64,000 bases of DNA from Bacteroidota bacterium (GTDB taxonomy: Bacteria > Bacteroidota > Bacteroidia > Bacteroidales > JAAAOM01), in assembly GCA_009908855.1 (NCBI GenBank), contig JAAAOM010000046.1, positions 1-64,000 on the forward strand, written 5' to 3'. Shown one piece after another: positions 49,701 to 59,139 of this stretch. Positions within the stretch are counted from its first letter, which is position 1. The number at the start of each line of letters is the position of its first letter. Under the pieces are notes generated by a model, which did not search any database, was not told the origin of the DNA, and was given only the letters and a program-made list of their open reading frames with translations. The translations under genes were made by a program, and so were the position numbers.

Positions 49701-51230
49701 ATGACAGTAACCATCATGGATACAACCCTCAGGGACGGGGAACAGACCAATGGCGTTTCCTTTACGGCTGCCGAGAAACTGAGCATGGCCAAGTTATTGC
49801 TTGAAGACCTGAGGGTTGATCGTATTGAAGTAGCCTCGGCACGTGTTTCGGAAGGAGAGTTTCAGGGCGCGGAGAAAATTATTTCATGGGCCAGAGAACA
49901 TGGATATGAAGACCGCGTTGAAATCCTCGGCTTTGTCGATGGTAAGGCTTCATTGGACTGGATAAATAATGCCGGCGGGAAGGTCATTAATTTACTAACC
50001 AAAGGTTCTTTAAACCATGTAACCAATCAGTTGCGTAAAACACCGGAGGAACACCTGGCTGACATCAAAAAATCAATCGCTTATGCGCAGGAACTGGGCA
50101 TAAAAGTGAATATGTATATGGAAGATTGGTCGAATGGCATGCGCAATTCACCTGATTATGTGTTTCAGATGCTTGACGGCCTGAAAGATGAAGCCATTGA
50201 GCATTTCATGCTGCCTGATACACTGGGCATACTGAATCATAGGGAGGCGTACGATTTTTGCAACCAGATTTTGGAAAAATATCCGCGTCTTACTTTCGAT
50301 TTCCATGCTCATAATGACTATGATCTGGCCACTGCCAATACGTTTGAAGCATTAAAGGCCGGTGTGCGTTGTGTGCATACTACGGTAAACGGACTTGGCG
50401 AAAGAGCTGGCAATGTGCCGCTTTCAAGTGTGATTGGTATTGTTCATGACCATTTAAACCTGGAAATGAATGTGGACGAAGAACAACTTTATAAGGTGAG
50501 TAAGTTGGTTGAATCGTTCTCAGGTATTCGTATCCCACAGAATAAACCCATTATTGGGGAGCATGTGTTTACACAAACCGCAGGTATTCATGCCGACGGT
50601 GACTCCAAGCGCAATTTGTATTTTAACGATCTTATGCCTGAACGCTTCGGTCGCAAACGCATTTATGCCCTGGGTAAAACCTCGGGCAAGGCCAATATCC
50701 AAAAGAACCTGGAGGAGCTGGGTATTGAGCTTGACTCTGAAGACATGAAAAAAGTAACCGAACGTGTGATTGAACTGGGTGATAAGAAAGAAGTAGTTAC
50801 ACCTGAAGACCTTCCTTACATTATTTCCGATATTCTGAAAACAGAAAAGGTAAACCAGGAAATCAATATCAAAAACTACTCGCTTTCAGTAGCCGAAGGA
50901 CTGAAATCGGTTGCAACACTGAGCATGGAAATCAGTGGCAAGACCTATGAAGAAACCGCATCGGGTGATGGACAGTACGATGCCTTCATGAAAGCGGTCT
51001 GGAAAATTTACGACCGGCTGAAGAAAAAACATCCGGTGCTTGTGGACTATGTGGTTACCATACCTCCCGGTGGCAAAACCGATGCTCTGGTGCAATCAGT
51101 CATTACCTGGGAATATGGTAAGCAGTTTAAAACCCGCGGACTGGATTCCGACCAGAATGTGGCAGCTATTAAAGCCACCATTAAAATGTTAAACATCATT
51201 GAAAGCGACGAATTTAAAAATTATAAGTAA
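49701..51230 (+). CDS. Alpha-isopropylmalate/citramalate synthase family protein
   Basis: [32 protein letters not shown]; LeuA-dimer-like C-terminus; second synthase paralog within leu operon. Confidence 0.85.
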   Translation: MTVTIMDTTLRDGEQTNGVSFTAAEKLSMAKLLLEDLRVDRIEVASARVSEGEFQGAEKIISWAREHGYEDRVEILGFVDGKASLDWINNAGGKVINLLTKGSLNHVTNQLRKTPEEHLADIKKSIAYAQELGIKVNMYMEDWSNGMRNSPDYVFQMLDGLKDEAIEHFMLPDTLGILNHREAYDFCNQILEKYPRLTFDFHAHNDYDLATANTFEALKAGVRCVHTTVNGLGERAGNVPLSSVIGIVHDHLNLEMNVDEEQLYKVSKLVESFSGIRIPQNKPIIGEHVFTQTAGIHADGDSKRNLYFNDLMPERFGRKRIYALGKTSGKANIQKNLEELGIELDSEDMKKVTERVIELGDKKEVVTPEDLPYIISDILKTEKVNQEINIKNYSLSVAEGLKSVATLSMEISGKTYEETASGDGQYDAFMKAVWKIYDRLKKKHPVLVDYVVTIPPGGKTDALVQSVITWEYGKQFKTRGLDSDQNVAAIKATIKMLNIIESDEFKNYK

Positions 51231-51264
51231 TACGCATTAATCAACAAAAAACACTTTTTACCTA

Positions 51265-52329
51265 ATGAAATATATGATCGCAACCCTTCCGGGTGACGGA
51301 ATAGGCCTTGAAATAACAGAACAGGCCATAAAAGTATTAAAAGCCATCGGCGATACGTTTAATCATGAATTTACTTTCGAACATGCACCTGTAGGGGCAA
51401 CAGCTATTGATAAAACAGGTAATCCATACCCGGTTGAAACACATGACCTGTGTATAAAATCAGATGCCGTATTATTTGGTGCCATTGGCGACCCAAAATA
51501 CGATAACGACCCCAAAGCGAAAGTTCGACCCGAACAAGGTCTGCTAGCTATGAGAAAAAAACTGGGTTTGTATGCCAATATCCGTCCGGTAAAAACATTT
51601 CCTTCGTTAATCCATAAATCCCCCCTGCGCAGGGATTTGGTTGAAGGAGCTGATTTTATTGTGATTCGCGAACTGACCGGTGGTATCTATTTTGGTGAAC
51701 CGCGTGGTCGTTCCGAGAATCAGGATACCGCTTTTGACACCTGCGTGTACAACAAAGAAGAAATAGAAAGAATTACCAGACTGGCTTTTGAATATGCCGG
51801 TAAAAGAAGGAAAAAACTAACAGCGGTGGATAAGGCCAATGTCCTGGCTACTTCCCGTTTATGGCGTGAAACAGTTCAGGACCTGGCAGGTGATTATGCC
51901 GATATTGAACTGGAATATATGTTCGTGGACAATGCCGCCATGCAAATTATACAATGGCCTAAAAATTTTGATGTGATGGTTACGGAGAATATGTTCGGTG
52001 ATATCCTGTCAGATGAGGCCAGTGTGATTAGTGGCTCGCTGGGATTGCTGCCTTCAGCTTCAATCGGGCTGCACACCTCAGTTTTTGAACCCATTCATGG
52101 CTCTTATCCACAGGCAGCCGGAAAAAATATTGCCAATCCCCTGGCTACCATTTTATCGGCCGCTATGTTACTCGAATCGCTTGATCTGCTGAAAGAGGCA
52201 GAAGCTGTACAAAAAGCTGTAGATGCTTCCATGGACCAAAATATAGTGACCCGGGATATTGCCGAAGATAATGCATCCACCACCTCAGAAGTTGGTGACT
52301 GGATTGCTAATTACATCGCAAAACAATAA
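51265..52329 (+). CDS. leuB: 3-isopropylmalate dehydrogenase
   Basis: [50 protein letters not shown]. Confidence 0.96.
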   Translation: MKYMIATLPGDGIGLEITEQAIKVLKAIGDTFNHEFTFEHAPVGATAIDKTGNPYPVETHDLCIKSDAVLFGAIGDPKYDNDPKAKVRPEQGLLAMRKKLGLYANIRPVKTFPSLIHKSPLRRDLVEGADFIVIRELTGGIYFGEPRGRSENQDTAFDTCVYNKEEIERITRLAFEYAGKRRKKLTAVDKANVLATSRLWRETVQDLAGDYADIELEYMFVDNAAMQIIQWPKNFDVMVTENMFGDILSDEASVISGSLGLLPSASIGLHTSVFEPIHGSYPQAAGKNIANPLATILSAAMLLESLDLLKEAEAVQKAVDASMDQNIVTRDIAEDNASTTSEVGDWIANYIAKQ

Positions 52330-52333
52330 TATT

Positions 52334-52426
52334 ATGACAATCAAATGCATCTATACAACTATTATTAGCTGGTTCCTGTCATTTCAACATCAAAGAGCCG
52401 GATTGTTGTGTGGTGTGTGTTATTAA
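52334..52426 (+). CDS. Putative 30-aa leader peptide / small ORF
   Basis: MTIKCIYTTIISWFLSFQHQRAGLLCGVCY*; followed 24 nt later by a Rho-independent terminator and then a DMT transporter. Confidence 0.45.
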   Translation: MTIKCIYTTIISWFLSFQHQRAGLLCGVCY

Positions 52427-52449
52427 TGACAAAGCATTCCAAACTATTG

Positions 52450-52482
52450 AAAGCCTCTTGAGATTATTTAAGGGGCTTTTTT
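52450..52482 (+). terminator. Rho-independent terminator (leu operon end and/or attenuator of downstream DMT gene)
   Basis: AAAGCCTCTT / AAGGGGCTTT stem (one GU), T-run. Confidence 0.75.
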
Positions 52483-52564
52483 AGTAATGTTAACCCGGCC
52501 ATACGATTGCCCTGGCTTGCTTTGTAAAAGCGGTCGGTTTTGGTATAGACAGAAAAATACATAC

Positions 52565-53473
52565 ATGAAAACAATAACTTTTGACCGCGAAATGGTCAAA
52601 GCCTCATTAATAGGCTTGTTGGGCATCATTTTATTTTCATCCAAAGCGGTATTAGTGAAATATATTTATCAGTTTGATGTGGATGCTATATCGCTGCTAT
52701 TAATGAGGCTGTTGTTTGCATTGCCGTTTTATGTTGTCATTGGATTAGTTCATTGGCGAAAAAACAAGAATTTAAAATATAAACCCGTGGAATTTCTGCC
52801 ATTGGTTGTGTTGGGAATTATGGGATACTATATGGCCAGTTTTCTTGATTTTACCGGGTTACAATATATCTCAGCCAGCATGGAACGGTTGATTTTGTTC
52901 GTTTATCCAACCTTGGTACTCATCCTCACCCGCATTGTTTATAAAACAATAATTACACCGCAGCAATTGTTAGCCATATTACTTACTTATACTGGTATAT
53001 TCATTGCTTTTTCACAAGGTGCAGGTGGGCAAAAATTGGATAGGCAGTTTTTGACAGGGGCGCTATTCATTTTTTCCAGTGCATTAACCTACGCATACTA
53101 CTTAATGGAAAGCGGCAGATATATTCCCAAATTCGGGCCGGTTTTATTCACCTCTTTTGCTATGGTTATATCCTGTATTTGTGTAATTGTTCATTATATA
53201 ATTGCAGGTAAACCGGACGTATTTTCATTTCCTGCACCGGTTTATGTAAGCGCCTTGTGCATGGCCGTATTTTCGACCGTGGCCCCTTCCTTTTTAATCT
53301 CTGAAGCCATTCGCAGGATTGGTTCTTCTAACTTATCAATTCTTGGTAGCTTTGGACCAATTGCTACGATCATCCTGGCTTATATCTTTTTGAATGAGAC
53401 CATCACTACGGCCCAAATGGCAGGAACAGCTGTGGTGATCAGTGGGGTGATGATTATTAATCTGAAGAAATAA
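52565..53473 (+). CDS. DMT/EamA-family transporter
   Basis: 10-TM pattern, LLLMRLLFALPFY..., C-terminal FGPIATIILAYIFLNETIT. Confidence 0.85.
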   Translation: MKTITFDREMVKASLIGLLGIILFSSKAVLVKYIYQFDVDAISLLLMRLLFALPFYVVIGLVHWRKNKNLKYKPVEFLPLVVLGIMGYYMASFLDFTGLQYISASMERLILFVYPTLVLILTRIVYKTIITPQQLLAILLTYTGIFIAFSQGAGGQKLDRQFLTGALFIFSSALTYAYYLMESGRYIPKFGPVLFTSFAMVISCICVIVHYIIAGKPDVFSFPAPVYVSALCMAVFSTVAPSFLISEAIRRIGSSNLSILGSFGPIATIILAYIFLNETITTAQMAGTAVVISGVMIINLKK

Positions 53474-53602
53474 TCAACGCTTGTGATGATAAATTAATTT
53501 GTAATAAGCATTCGGATAATAGGTTTATATTGCTAATCGGGGATATGAAAAATATGATTATTATTTCTAAATTCGGCAAGAAAATCATAAACCATTTCTG
53601 CC

Positions 53603-54055
53603 ATGAGTATATCTACACAAATAAACGACGATTTAAAAACAGCCATGAAGGCGAAAGATAAAGATTCGCTCGAAGCTTTACGTTCAGTTAAATCAGCCCT
53701 GCATTTGGCAAAAACAGAGAAAGGACAAGATTACCAACTGACGGATGAAGAAGAATTAAAAGTGCTTCAGAAACTGCACAAGCAACGCAAGGATGCTGCC
53801 GATGTTTACAAATCACAAAACCGTGATGACCTGTACATTAAAGAAATGACCGAGGCACAGGTAATAGAACGATATTTACCTGAACCCATGAGTGAGGAGG
53901 AATTAACCAGGCAATTGGAAGGGATAATTACCAGGGTAGGGGCGGGTTCGCCGCAGGAAATGGGGAAAGTAATGGGCGTGGCTACCAAAGAATTGGCGGG
54001 TAAGGCCGATGGTAAAACCATCTCATCAAAAGTAAAAGAGTTGCTAAACCGATAA
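53603..54055 (+). CDS. GatB/YqeY domain-containing protein
   Basis: DDLKTAMKAKDKDSLEALRSVKSAL; C-terminal VMGVATKELAGKADGKTISSKVKELL. Confidence 0.9.
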   Translation: MSISTQINDDLKTAMKAKDKDSLEALRSVKSALHLAKTEKGQDYQLTDEEELKVLQKLHKQRKDAADVYKSQNRDDLYIKEMTEAQVIERYLPEPMSEEELTRQLEGIITRVGAGSPQEMGKVMGVATKELAGKADGKTISSKVKELLNR

Positions 54056-54061
54056 ATAATC

Positions 54062-54091
54062 AAAAAAGGCGCTTTTTTAAGCGCCTTTTTT
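54062..54091. terminator. Bidirectional terminator between convergent genes
   Basis: AAAAAAGGCGC-TTTTTTAA-GCGCCTTTTTT. Confidence 0.85.
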
Positions 54092-54109
54092 TAATTACAT
54101 TTTCTTTAT

Positions 54110-54757
54110 TTAAGGGAGTATAAAGATTGCTCCAAAATTAATGCTGCTAATACCGAAATTGAAACCAAAGTCTGAGTTTATATCTTCCTGTTCAACTTCC
54201 TCTGCTCCGACAAAAGTAGTAGTTGTAGTTTTATTTCTATCAAAGGATACGCTGCCAACACTTGCCTCAAGTATAAAACTTTCGGTCAATGCATAAGAAA
54301 TGGCAGGCATCAAATAAATCTCGAAACTACTGCCTTCGGGGCCGTCATTACTTTGGCCACCTGATTCTACTTTGCTTCTGGAAAGACCAAAACCTAAACC
54401 GCCTTCGGCAAAAACCTTAAAATCACCACCGTTTATCACATAATACCTTGCAAATGGGTTAAATGAAAAGGAGTTGTTTACTGAAAAATCATCACTATCC
54501 TCTGCATCTATTGTTTTTTGGCGATTGAAATTAACTCCGGCACCAAACGCAATATCCTCAGTCAAAAAAATTCCAAATTTAGGATTCAAGCCTAACGTGT
54601 TTGTTTTGTCATCTTCATTGGTTGTACTGCCGACAGTGGTTTCTCCCCGGTCTAAATTGGCATAAATACTTCCACCCAAAAATAATTCCTGGGCATTAAC
54701 TGCTAATGATAGCATACTCGCCATTAGAATGAATAATAGTTGTCTCATTGTTTTCAT
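54110..54757 (-). CDS. Outer-membrane beta-barrel protein
   Basis: Signal peptide MRQLLFILMASMLSLAVNAQ; OmpA-like/PF13505-type barrel pattern. Confidence 0.75.
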   Translation of the reverse strand: MKTMRQLLFILMASMLSLAVNAQELFLGGSIYANLDRGETTVGSTTNEDDKTNTLGLNPKFGIFLTEDIAFGAGVNFNRQKTIDAEDSDDFSVNNSFSFNPFARYYVINGGDFKVFAEGGLGFGLSRSKVESGGQSNDGPEGSSFEIYLMPAISYALTESFILEASVGSVSFDRNKTTTTTFVGAEEVEQEDINSDFGFNFGISSINFGAIFILP

Positions 54758-55055
54758 TGGTTTTCACATTTAAGTTTTGCTTACTCTTAGGTTTTTCAGC
54801 TTCCACCATATTTGTTAATAATAGTTTAGTCAAATGTACAGTTTATTTAAAAATGGCAAATTAAATTATTACTGCCAATTATGAAAGATGTTTGTTCTAA
54901 AAATAGCTTATAAATACCAAATCATCTTTTTGGTAAGTTAATCCTGACATTAATAACATCATTCATAAAAATGATATTTTGTTCTTTAATACAATACGGG
55001 TTTCCTGAGGTATTCAAAAAAAACTCTATTTTCTCATATCTATATATGTTGCAAA

Positions 55056-55140
55056 CAAAAAACCCCTTTAAAAAACAAGGGTTGTTTTGGAAATAATATA
55101 ATTTAATCATAATTTTACCATTGAATAAAGGGGGTTTTTG
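55056..55140 (+). promoter_or_regulatory. Long-range inverted repeat in glnN 5' region
   Basis: CAAAAAACCCCTTTA (55056-55070) vs TAAAGGGGGTTTTTG (55126-55140), 14/15 complementary; inner AAAACAA-GGG-TTGTTTT (55072-55088). Confidence 0.4.
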
Positions 55141-55162
55141 TAAAAAAATAGTTTTTTCAGAT

Positions 55163-57352
55163 ATGATCACAATTCGGGCACAGGCATTAGAAAAAGTATT
55201 ACAACGGCAACCTTATCAGGAAACTGAAAAAAAGATAAATATTACCGGGTTATTTGGCAAATATGTGTTCGATCGGCAAAAAATGCAGCAATACCTTTCC
55301 GGACAAGCCTTTTTGGAGGTAATGGATGCCATTGAAAACGGCACAAGGATAAATCATAAAATGGCCGATCAGGTAGCCGTTGGCATGAAAGCCTGGGCCT
55401 TAAAAATGGGAGCAACTCATTACACACATTGGTTCCACCCCTTAACTGAAGGAACTGCTGAAAAACACGATTCATTTACCCAATTTAGTCCCGAAGGCCA
55501 TGTGATCGAAAAATTTTCCGGTGAATTACTTACCCAACAGGAACCGGATTCTTCTGAACTGTCCGGGGGCGGATTGCGTAATACGTTCGAAGCCCGGGGA
55601 TATACCGCATGGGACCCTTCCTCACCTGCATTTATTATTGATAATACCCTGAGTATTCCCACTATATTTATATCATTTACAGGTGAGGCACTTGACTACA
55701 AGACGCCTCTGTTAAAATCGTTGCATATATTGGATCAGGCGGCCACTGGTGTTTGTCAAATGGTTGATAAGGAAGTAACCAATGTGCGTGCCATGTTGGG
55801 TTGGGAGCAGGAATACTACCTGGTAGATGAGGCCTTGTATTTTGCCCGGCCTGATTTAGGTCTGACTGAGCGTACCCTGATGGGACATACATCTGCCCGT
55901 GAGCATCAATTGGCAAATAACTATTTCAGTTCTATCCCTTCACGGGTATTTACATTTATGCGCGATTTTGAAAAAGAAGCCTATAAATTGGGAATACCCA
56001 TAAAAACACATCATAACGAAGTTGCACCCAATCAGTTTGAAGTAGCTTCATTGCATGAAGAATGCAATCTTTCTGTTGATCATAATCTGTTATTGATGGA
56101 TATCATGAAACGTGTCGCATACAGGCATGCATTTCGCGTGGTATTTCATGAAAAGCCGTTCAAAGGTGTTCATGGCTCCGGCAAACACAACAACTGGTCG
56201 CTGGCTACCAATACAGGTGTAAACTTGCTTGCTCCGGGAGATAAACCCAAATCTAACCTACTGTTTCTTACCTTTTTATTGAATGTTGTAATGGCCGTTT
56301 ATAAAAACCAGGATTTATTCCGGGCCAGTATCGCTTCATCGGGTAATGTTGAAAGACTGGGAGTCTCAGAAGCCCCACCGGTCATTGTCTCTGTTTTTAT
56401 CGGTTCACAGCTTTCGGCCATATTGGCGGAAATTGAAAACCGGGTTACCAATAATAAAATGACTCCTGATGAAAAAACGGAACTAAAACTGGATATTGGA
56501 AAAATACCGGAGATATTGACAGACAATACTGACCACAATCGAACTTCACCCTTTGCCTTCACGGGTAATCGTTTAGAGTTACGAGCAGTTGGTTCATCAG
56601 CCAATTGTGCTTCGCCGATGATAGTTCTCAATACAGCCATTGCCGATCAATTGATTCAGTTTACAAAGGAGGTGGATAACATCATTGACAAAGGGGTGAA
56701 AAAAGATGAAGCGATACTACGGATACTGCGTAATTATATCATTGAATCAAAACCCATTCGGTACGAAGGGAATAATTACACCAGTGAATGGATTGAGGAG
56801 GCCAGGCAACGCAAGCTGTCCAATATCCCGAATGTAGTAGATGCAATTAATGCTTATAAGAATAAAAATACCATCGCATTATTTAAACGCAGCAATGTTT
56901 TTACTGACAACGAGGTAATAGACCGTACCGATATCAAACTAGAGAATTATGTGCGAAAAATAGTAACGGAATCAAAAGTATTGGGCGATCTGGCCATCAA
57001 TCACATAGTGCCGGTTGCCATTGATTATCAATCACGACTCATCGAAAATGTGCAGGGATTACGATCGCTGTTTTCGGGCGCAAAACTGAATGAGTTAACA
57101 GAAGCACGGATGGAGTTGATTGTGGATATCTCCGGACATATTGCGGCCATTAAATCGAAAGTAACCTCCATGTCTGATGCACGCAAAAAAGCCGAAACCG
57201 AAGCAGATGTATTCAAAAGAGCCCGGTATTTTTCATTGCAGGTTTTTCCTTTTTTGAATGATATACGGTTTCATATCGATAAGCTGGAATTAGTGGTGGA
57301 TGATAAAATATGGCCGCTGCCAAAATACAGGGAATTGCTTTTTTCCCGATAA
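55163..57352 (+). CDS. glnN: Glutamine synthetase type III
   Basis: FEARGYTAWDPSSPAFI; HHNEVAPNQFE; GVHGSGKHNNWS. Confidence 0.93.
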   Translation: MITIRAQALEKVLQRQPYQETEKKINITGLFGKYVFDRQKMQQYLSGQAFLEVMDAIENGTRINHKMADQVAVGMKAWALKMGATHYTHWFHPLTEGTAEKHDSFTQFSPEGHVIEKFSGELLTQQEPDSSELSGGGLRNTFEARGYTAWDPSSPAFIIDNTLSIPTIFISFTGEALDYKTPLLKSLHILDQAATGVCQMVDKEVTNVRAMLGWEQEYYLVDEALYFARPDLGLTERTLMGHTSAREHQLANNYFSSIPSRVFTFMRDFEKEAYKLGIPIKTHHNEVAPNQFEVASLHEECNLSVDHNLLLMDIMKRVAYRHAFRVVFHEKPFKGVHGSGKHNNWSLATNTGVNLLAPGDKPKSNLLFLTFLLNVVMAVYKNQDLFRASIASSGNVERLGVSEAPPVIVSVFIGSQLSAILAEIENRVTNNKMTPDEKTELKLDIGKIPEILTDNTDHNRTSPFAFTGNRLELRAVGSSANCASPMIVLNTAIADQLIQFTKEVDNIIDKGVKKDEAILRILRNYIIESKPIRYEGNNYTSEWIEEARQRKLSNIPNVVDAINAYKNKNTIALFKRSNVFTDNEVIDRTDIKLENYVRKIVTESKVLGDLAINHIVPVAIDYQSRLIENVQGLRSLFSGAKLNELTEARMELIVDISGHIAAIKSKVTSMSDARKKAETEADVFKRARYFSLQVFPFLNDIRFHIDKLELVVDDKIWPLPKYRELLFSR

Positions 57353-57411
57353 TTAGGAAAAATGATAACGGGTTCGACACATATAATATAAACCATTAAA
57401 AGAGAATAGTT

Positions 57412-58824
57412 ATGACGCCAAAAGAATTTCTTGACTTCGCAAAAAAGAACGGCGCTGTTTTCATGGACCTGAAATTTGTTGATCTGTTAGGTACCTGGCA
57501 GCATTGTACGTATCCTGTTGACACAATAGACGAAAGCATATTTGAAGAAGGACTGGGTTTTGATGGTTCATCCATCAGGGGATGGCAGGACATCAATATG
57601 TCGGATATGATTGCCATTCCGGATCCCACAACCGCTATGATGGATCCTTTTTTTGAACAACCTACAATTAGTGTAATTGCCGATATATATGATCCGGTAA
57701 CACGACAGCCTTATGGGAAAGACCCCCGTAATGTTACCCTGCGCGGCGTTGAATATCTGAAAAAAGTGGGTGTTGCTGACCAGGTGTTCATCGGCCCGGA
57801 GCCTGAGTTCTTCATCTTTGATGAGGTACGTTACGAACAAACCCAAAACATGGGTTTTTACAAAATTGATTCTGTTGAAGGAGCCTGGAACACCAACCGC
57901 ATTGAAGAACCAAATCTCGGTTTTAAACCCGGCTATAAAGGCGGTTATTTTCCGGTGAGCCCTACCGATACTTATCACGATTTACGCGGTGAAATGGTGC
58001 GATACATGATGCAGGCAGGGATAACCGTTGAAGCACATCACCACGAGGTTGCCACCGGTGGTCAAAGTGAAATTGACATGAAATATGAGGATTTGCTTAA
58101 AATGGCCGATCAGTTTATGTGGTATAAATACATTATCAAGAATGTAGCCCGGATGCATGGCAAATCGGCAACATTTATGCCCAAACCCATTGTTGAAGAC
58201 AATGGCAGTGGCATGCACACGCACTTTTCATTATGGAAAGACGGTCAAAACCTTTTTGCAGGCAATGGATATGCCGGCCTATCGGAAATGGGTATCCATG
58301 CCATTGGTGGTGTGTTGAAACATGCTCCGGCACTGCTGGCCTTTGCCGCGCCTACATCAAATTCATACCGCCGCCTGGTGCCTGGTTATGAAGCTCCGGT
58401 GAACCTTGTGTACTCAGCACGTAATCGCTCGGCGGCCATTCGAATTCCTATGTATTCCAATAATCCGAAAGCCAAACGATTCGAGTTCCGTTGTCCCGAT
58501 CCGACAGCCAATGGTTATCTGGCCTGGACTGCCATGCTGATGGCTGTGCTCGATGGTATTGAAAACAAAATAGAGCCTGGTAAACCACTGGACAAAAATA
58601 TATATGAGCTCACTGAAAGGGAAAAAAGGCGCATTCGATCCGTTCCCGGTTCATTGCACGATTCGCTCAGCGCCCTTGAACGTGATCATGATTTTTTAAC
58701 TAAGGGAGGTGTTTTTTCTGATGATCTGATAAAATCATACATCAGTTACAAACGAGAAAACGAATTGATGGAACTGGCCATACGCACACACCCGTATGAA
58801 TTTTATCTTTACTATGACAATTAA
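57412..58824 (+). CDS. glnA: Glutamine synthetase type I
   Basis: FVDLLGTWQHCTYPV, GFDGSSIRGWQ, EAHHHEVATGGQSEID, NGSGMHTHFSLWKDG. Confidence 0.96.
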   Translation: MTPKEFLDFAKKNGAVFMDLKFVDLLGTWQHCTYPVDTIDESIFEEGLGFDGSSIRGWQDINMSDMIAIPDPTTAMMDPFFEQPTISVIADIYDPVTRQPYGKDPRNVTLRGVEYLKKVGVADQVFIGPEPEFFIFDEVRYEQTQNMGFYKIDSVEGAWNTNRIEEPNLGFKPGYKGGYFPVSPTDTYHDLRGEMVRYMMQAGITVEAHHHEVATGGQSEIDMKYEDLLKMADQFMWYKYIIKNVARMHGKSATFMPKPIVEDNGSGMHTHFSLWKDGQNLFAGNGYAGLSEMGIHAIGGVLKHAPALLAFAAPTSNSYRRLVPGYEAPVNLVYSARNRSAAIRIPMYSNNPKAKRFEFRCPDPTANGYLAWTAMLMAVLDGIENKIEPGKPLDKNIYELTEREKRRIRSVPGSLHDSLSALERDHDFLTKGGVFSDDLIKSYISYKRENELMELAIRTHPYEFYLYYDN

Positions 58825-58870
58825 ATGAAAGATTTTCTCTTTCTCTCAATCAATTGTTATGCCTTTGTAA

Positions 58871-58907
58871 GAAAGCCTGCTGCTCTGCGTGCAGGCTTTC
58901 GTTTTTT
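58871..58907 (+). terminator. Rho-independent terminator downstream of glnA
   Basis: GAAAGCCTGC / GCAGGCTTTC 10-bp stem then T6. Confidence 0.85.
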
Positions 58908-59139
58908 TCACCACCTGCATAAATGCTATAATAAGCCGGTCTTGAGCGCTTTGGAAAACATGTTGCCATATACTTTAAAATCAATTTATCGCTATTTTAA
59001 AATAACTTACAAGTGTAATGAAACACAGGTACACAGTAGTTTTATAATTTTTGTGGATTACTTATGAGCTAAAAACTGGTTTATATGTGTATAATGCCTT
59101 ATTATTGCCGTTTGTTTGAAAAGTATAGGATGTTGGTAA

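Noticed and set aside
58825-59067. 80-aa ORF after glnA
   Set aside because: It reads straight through a strong Rho-independent terminator (58871-58907) and has no recognisable protein features.
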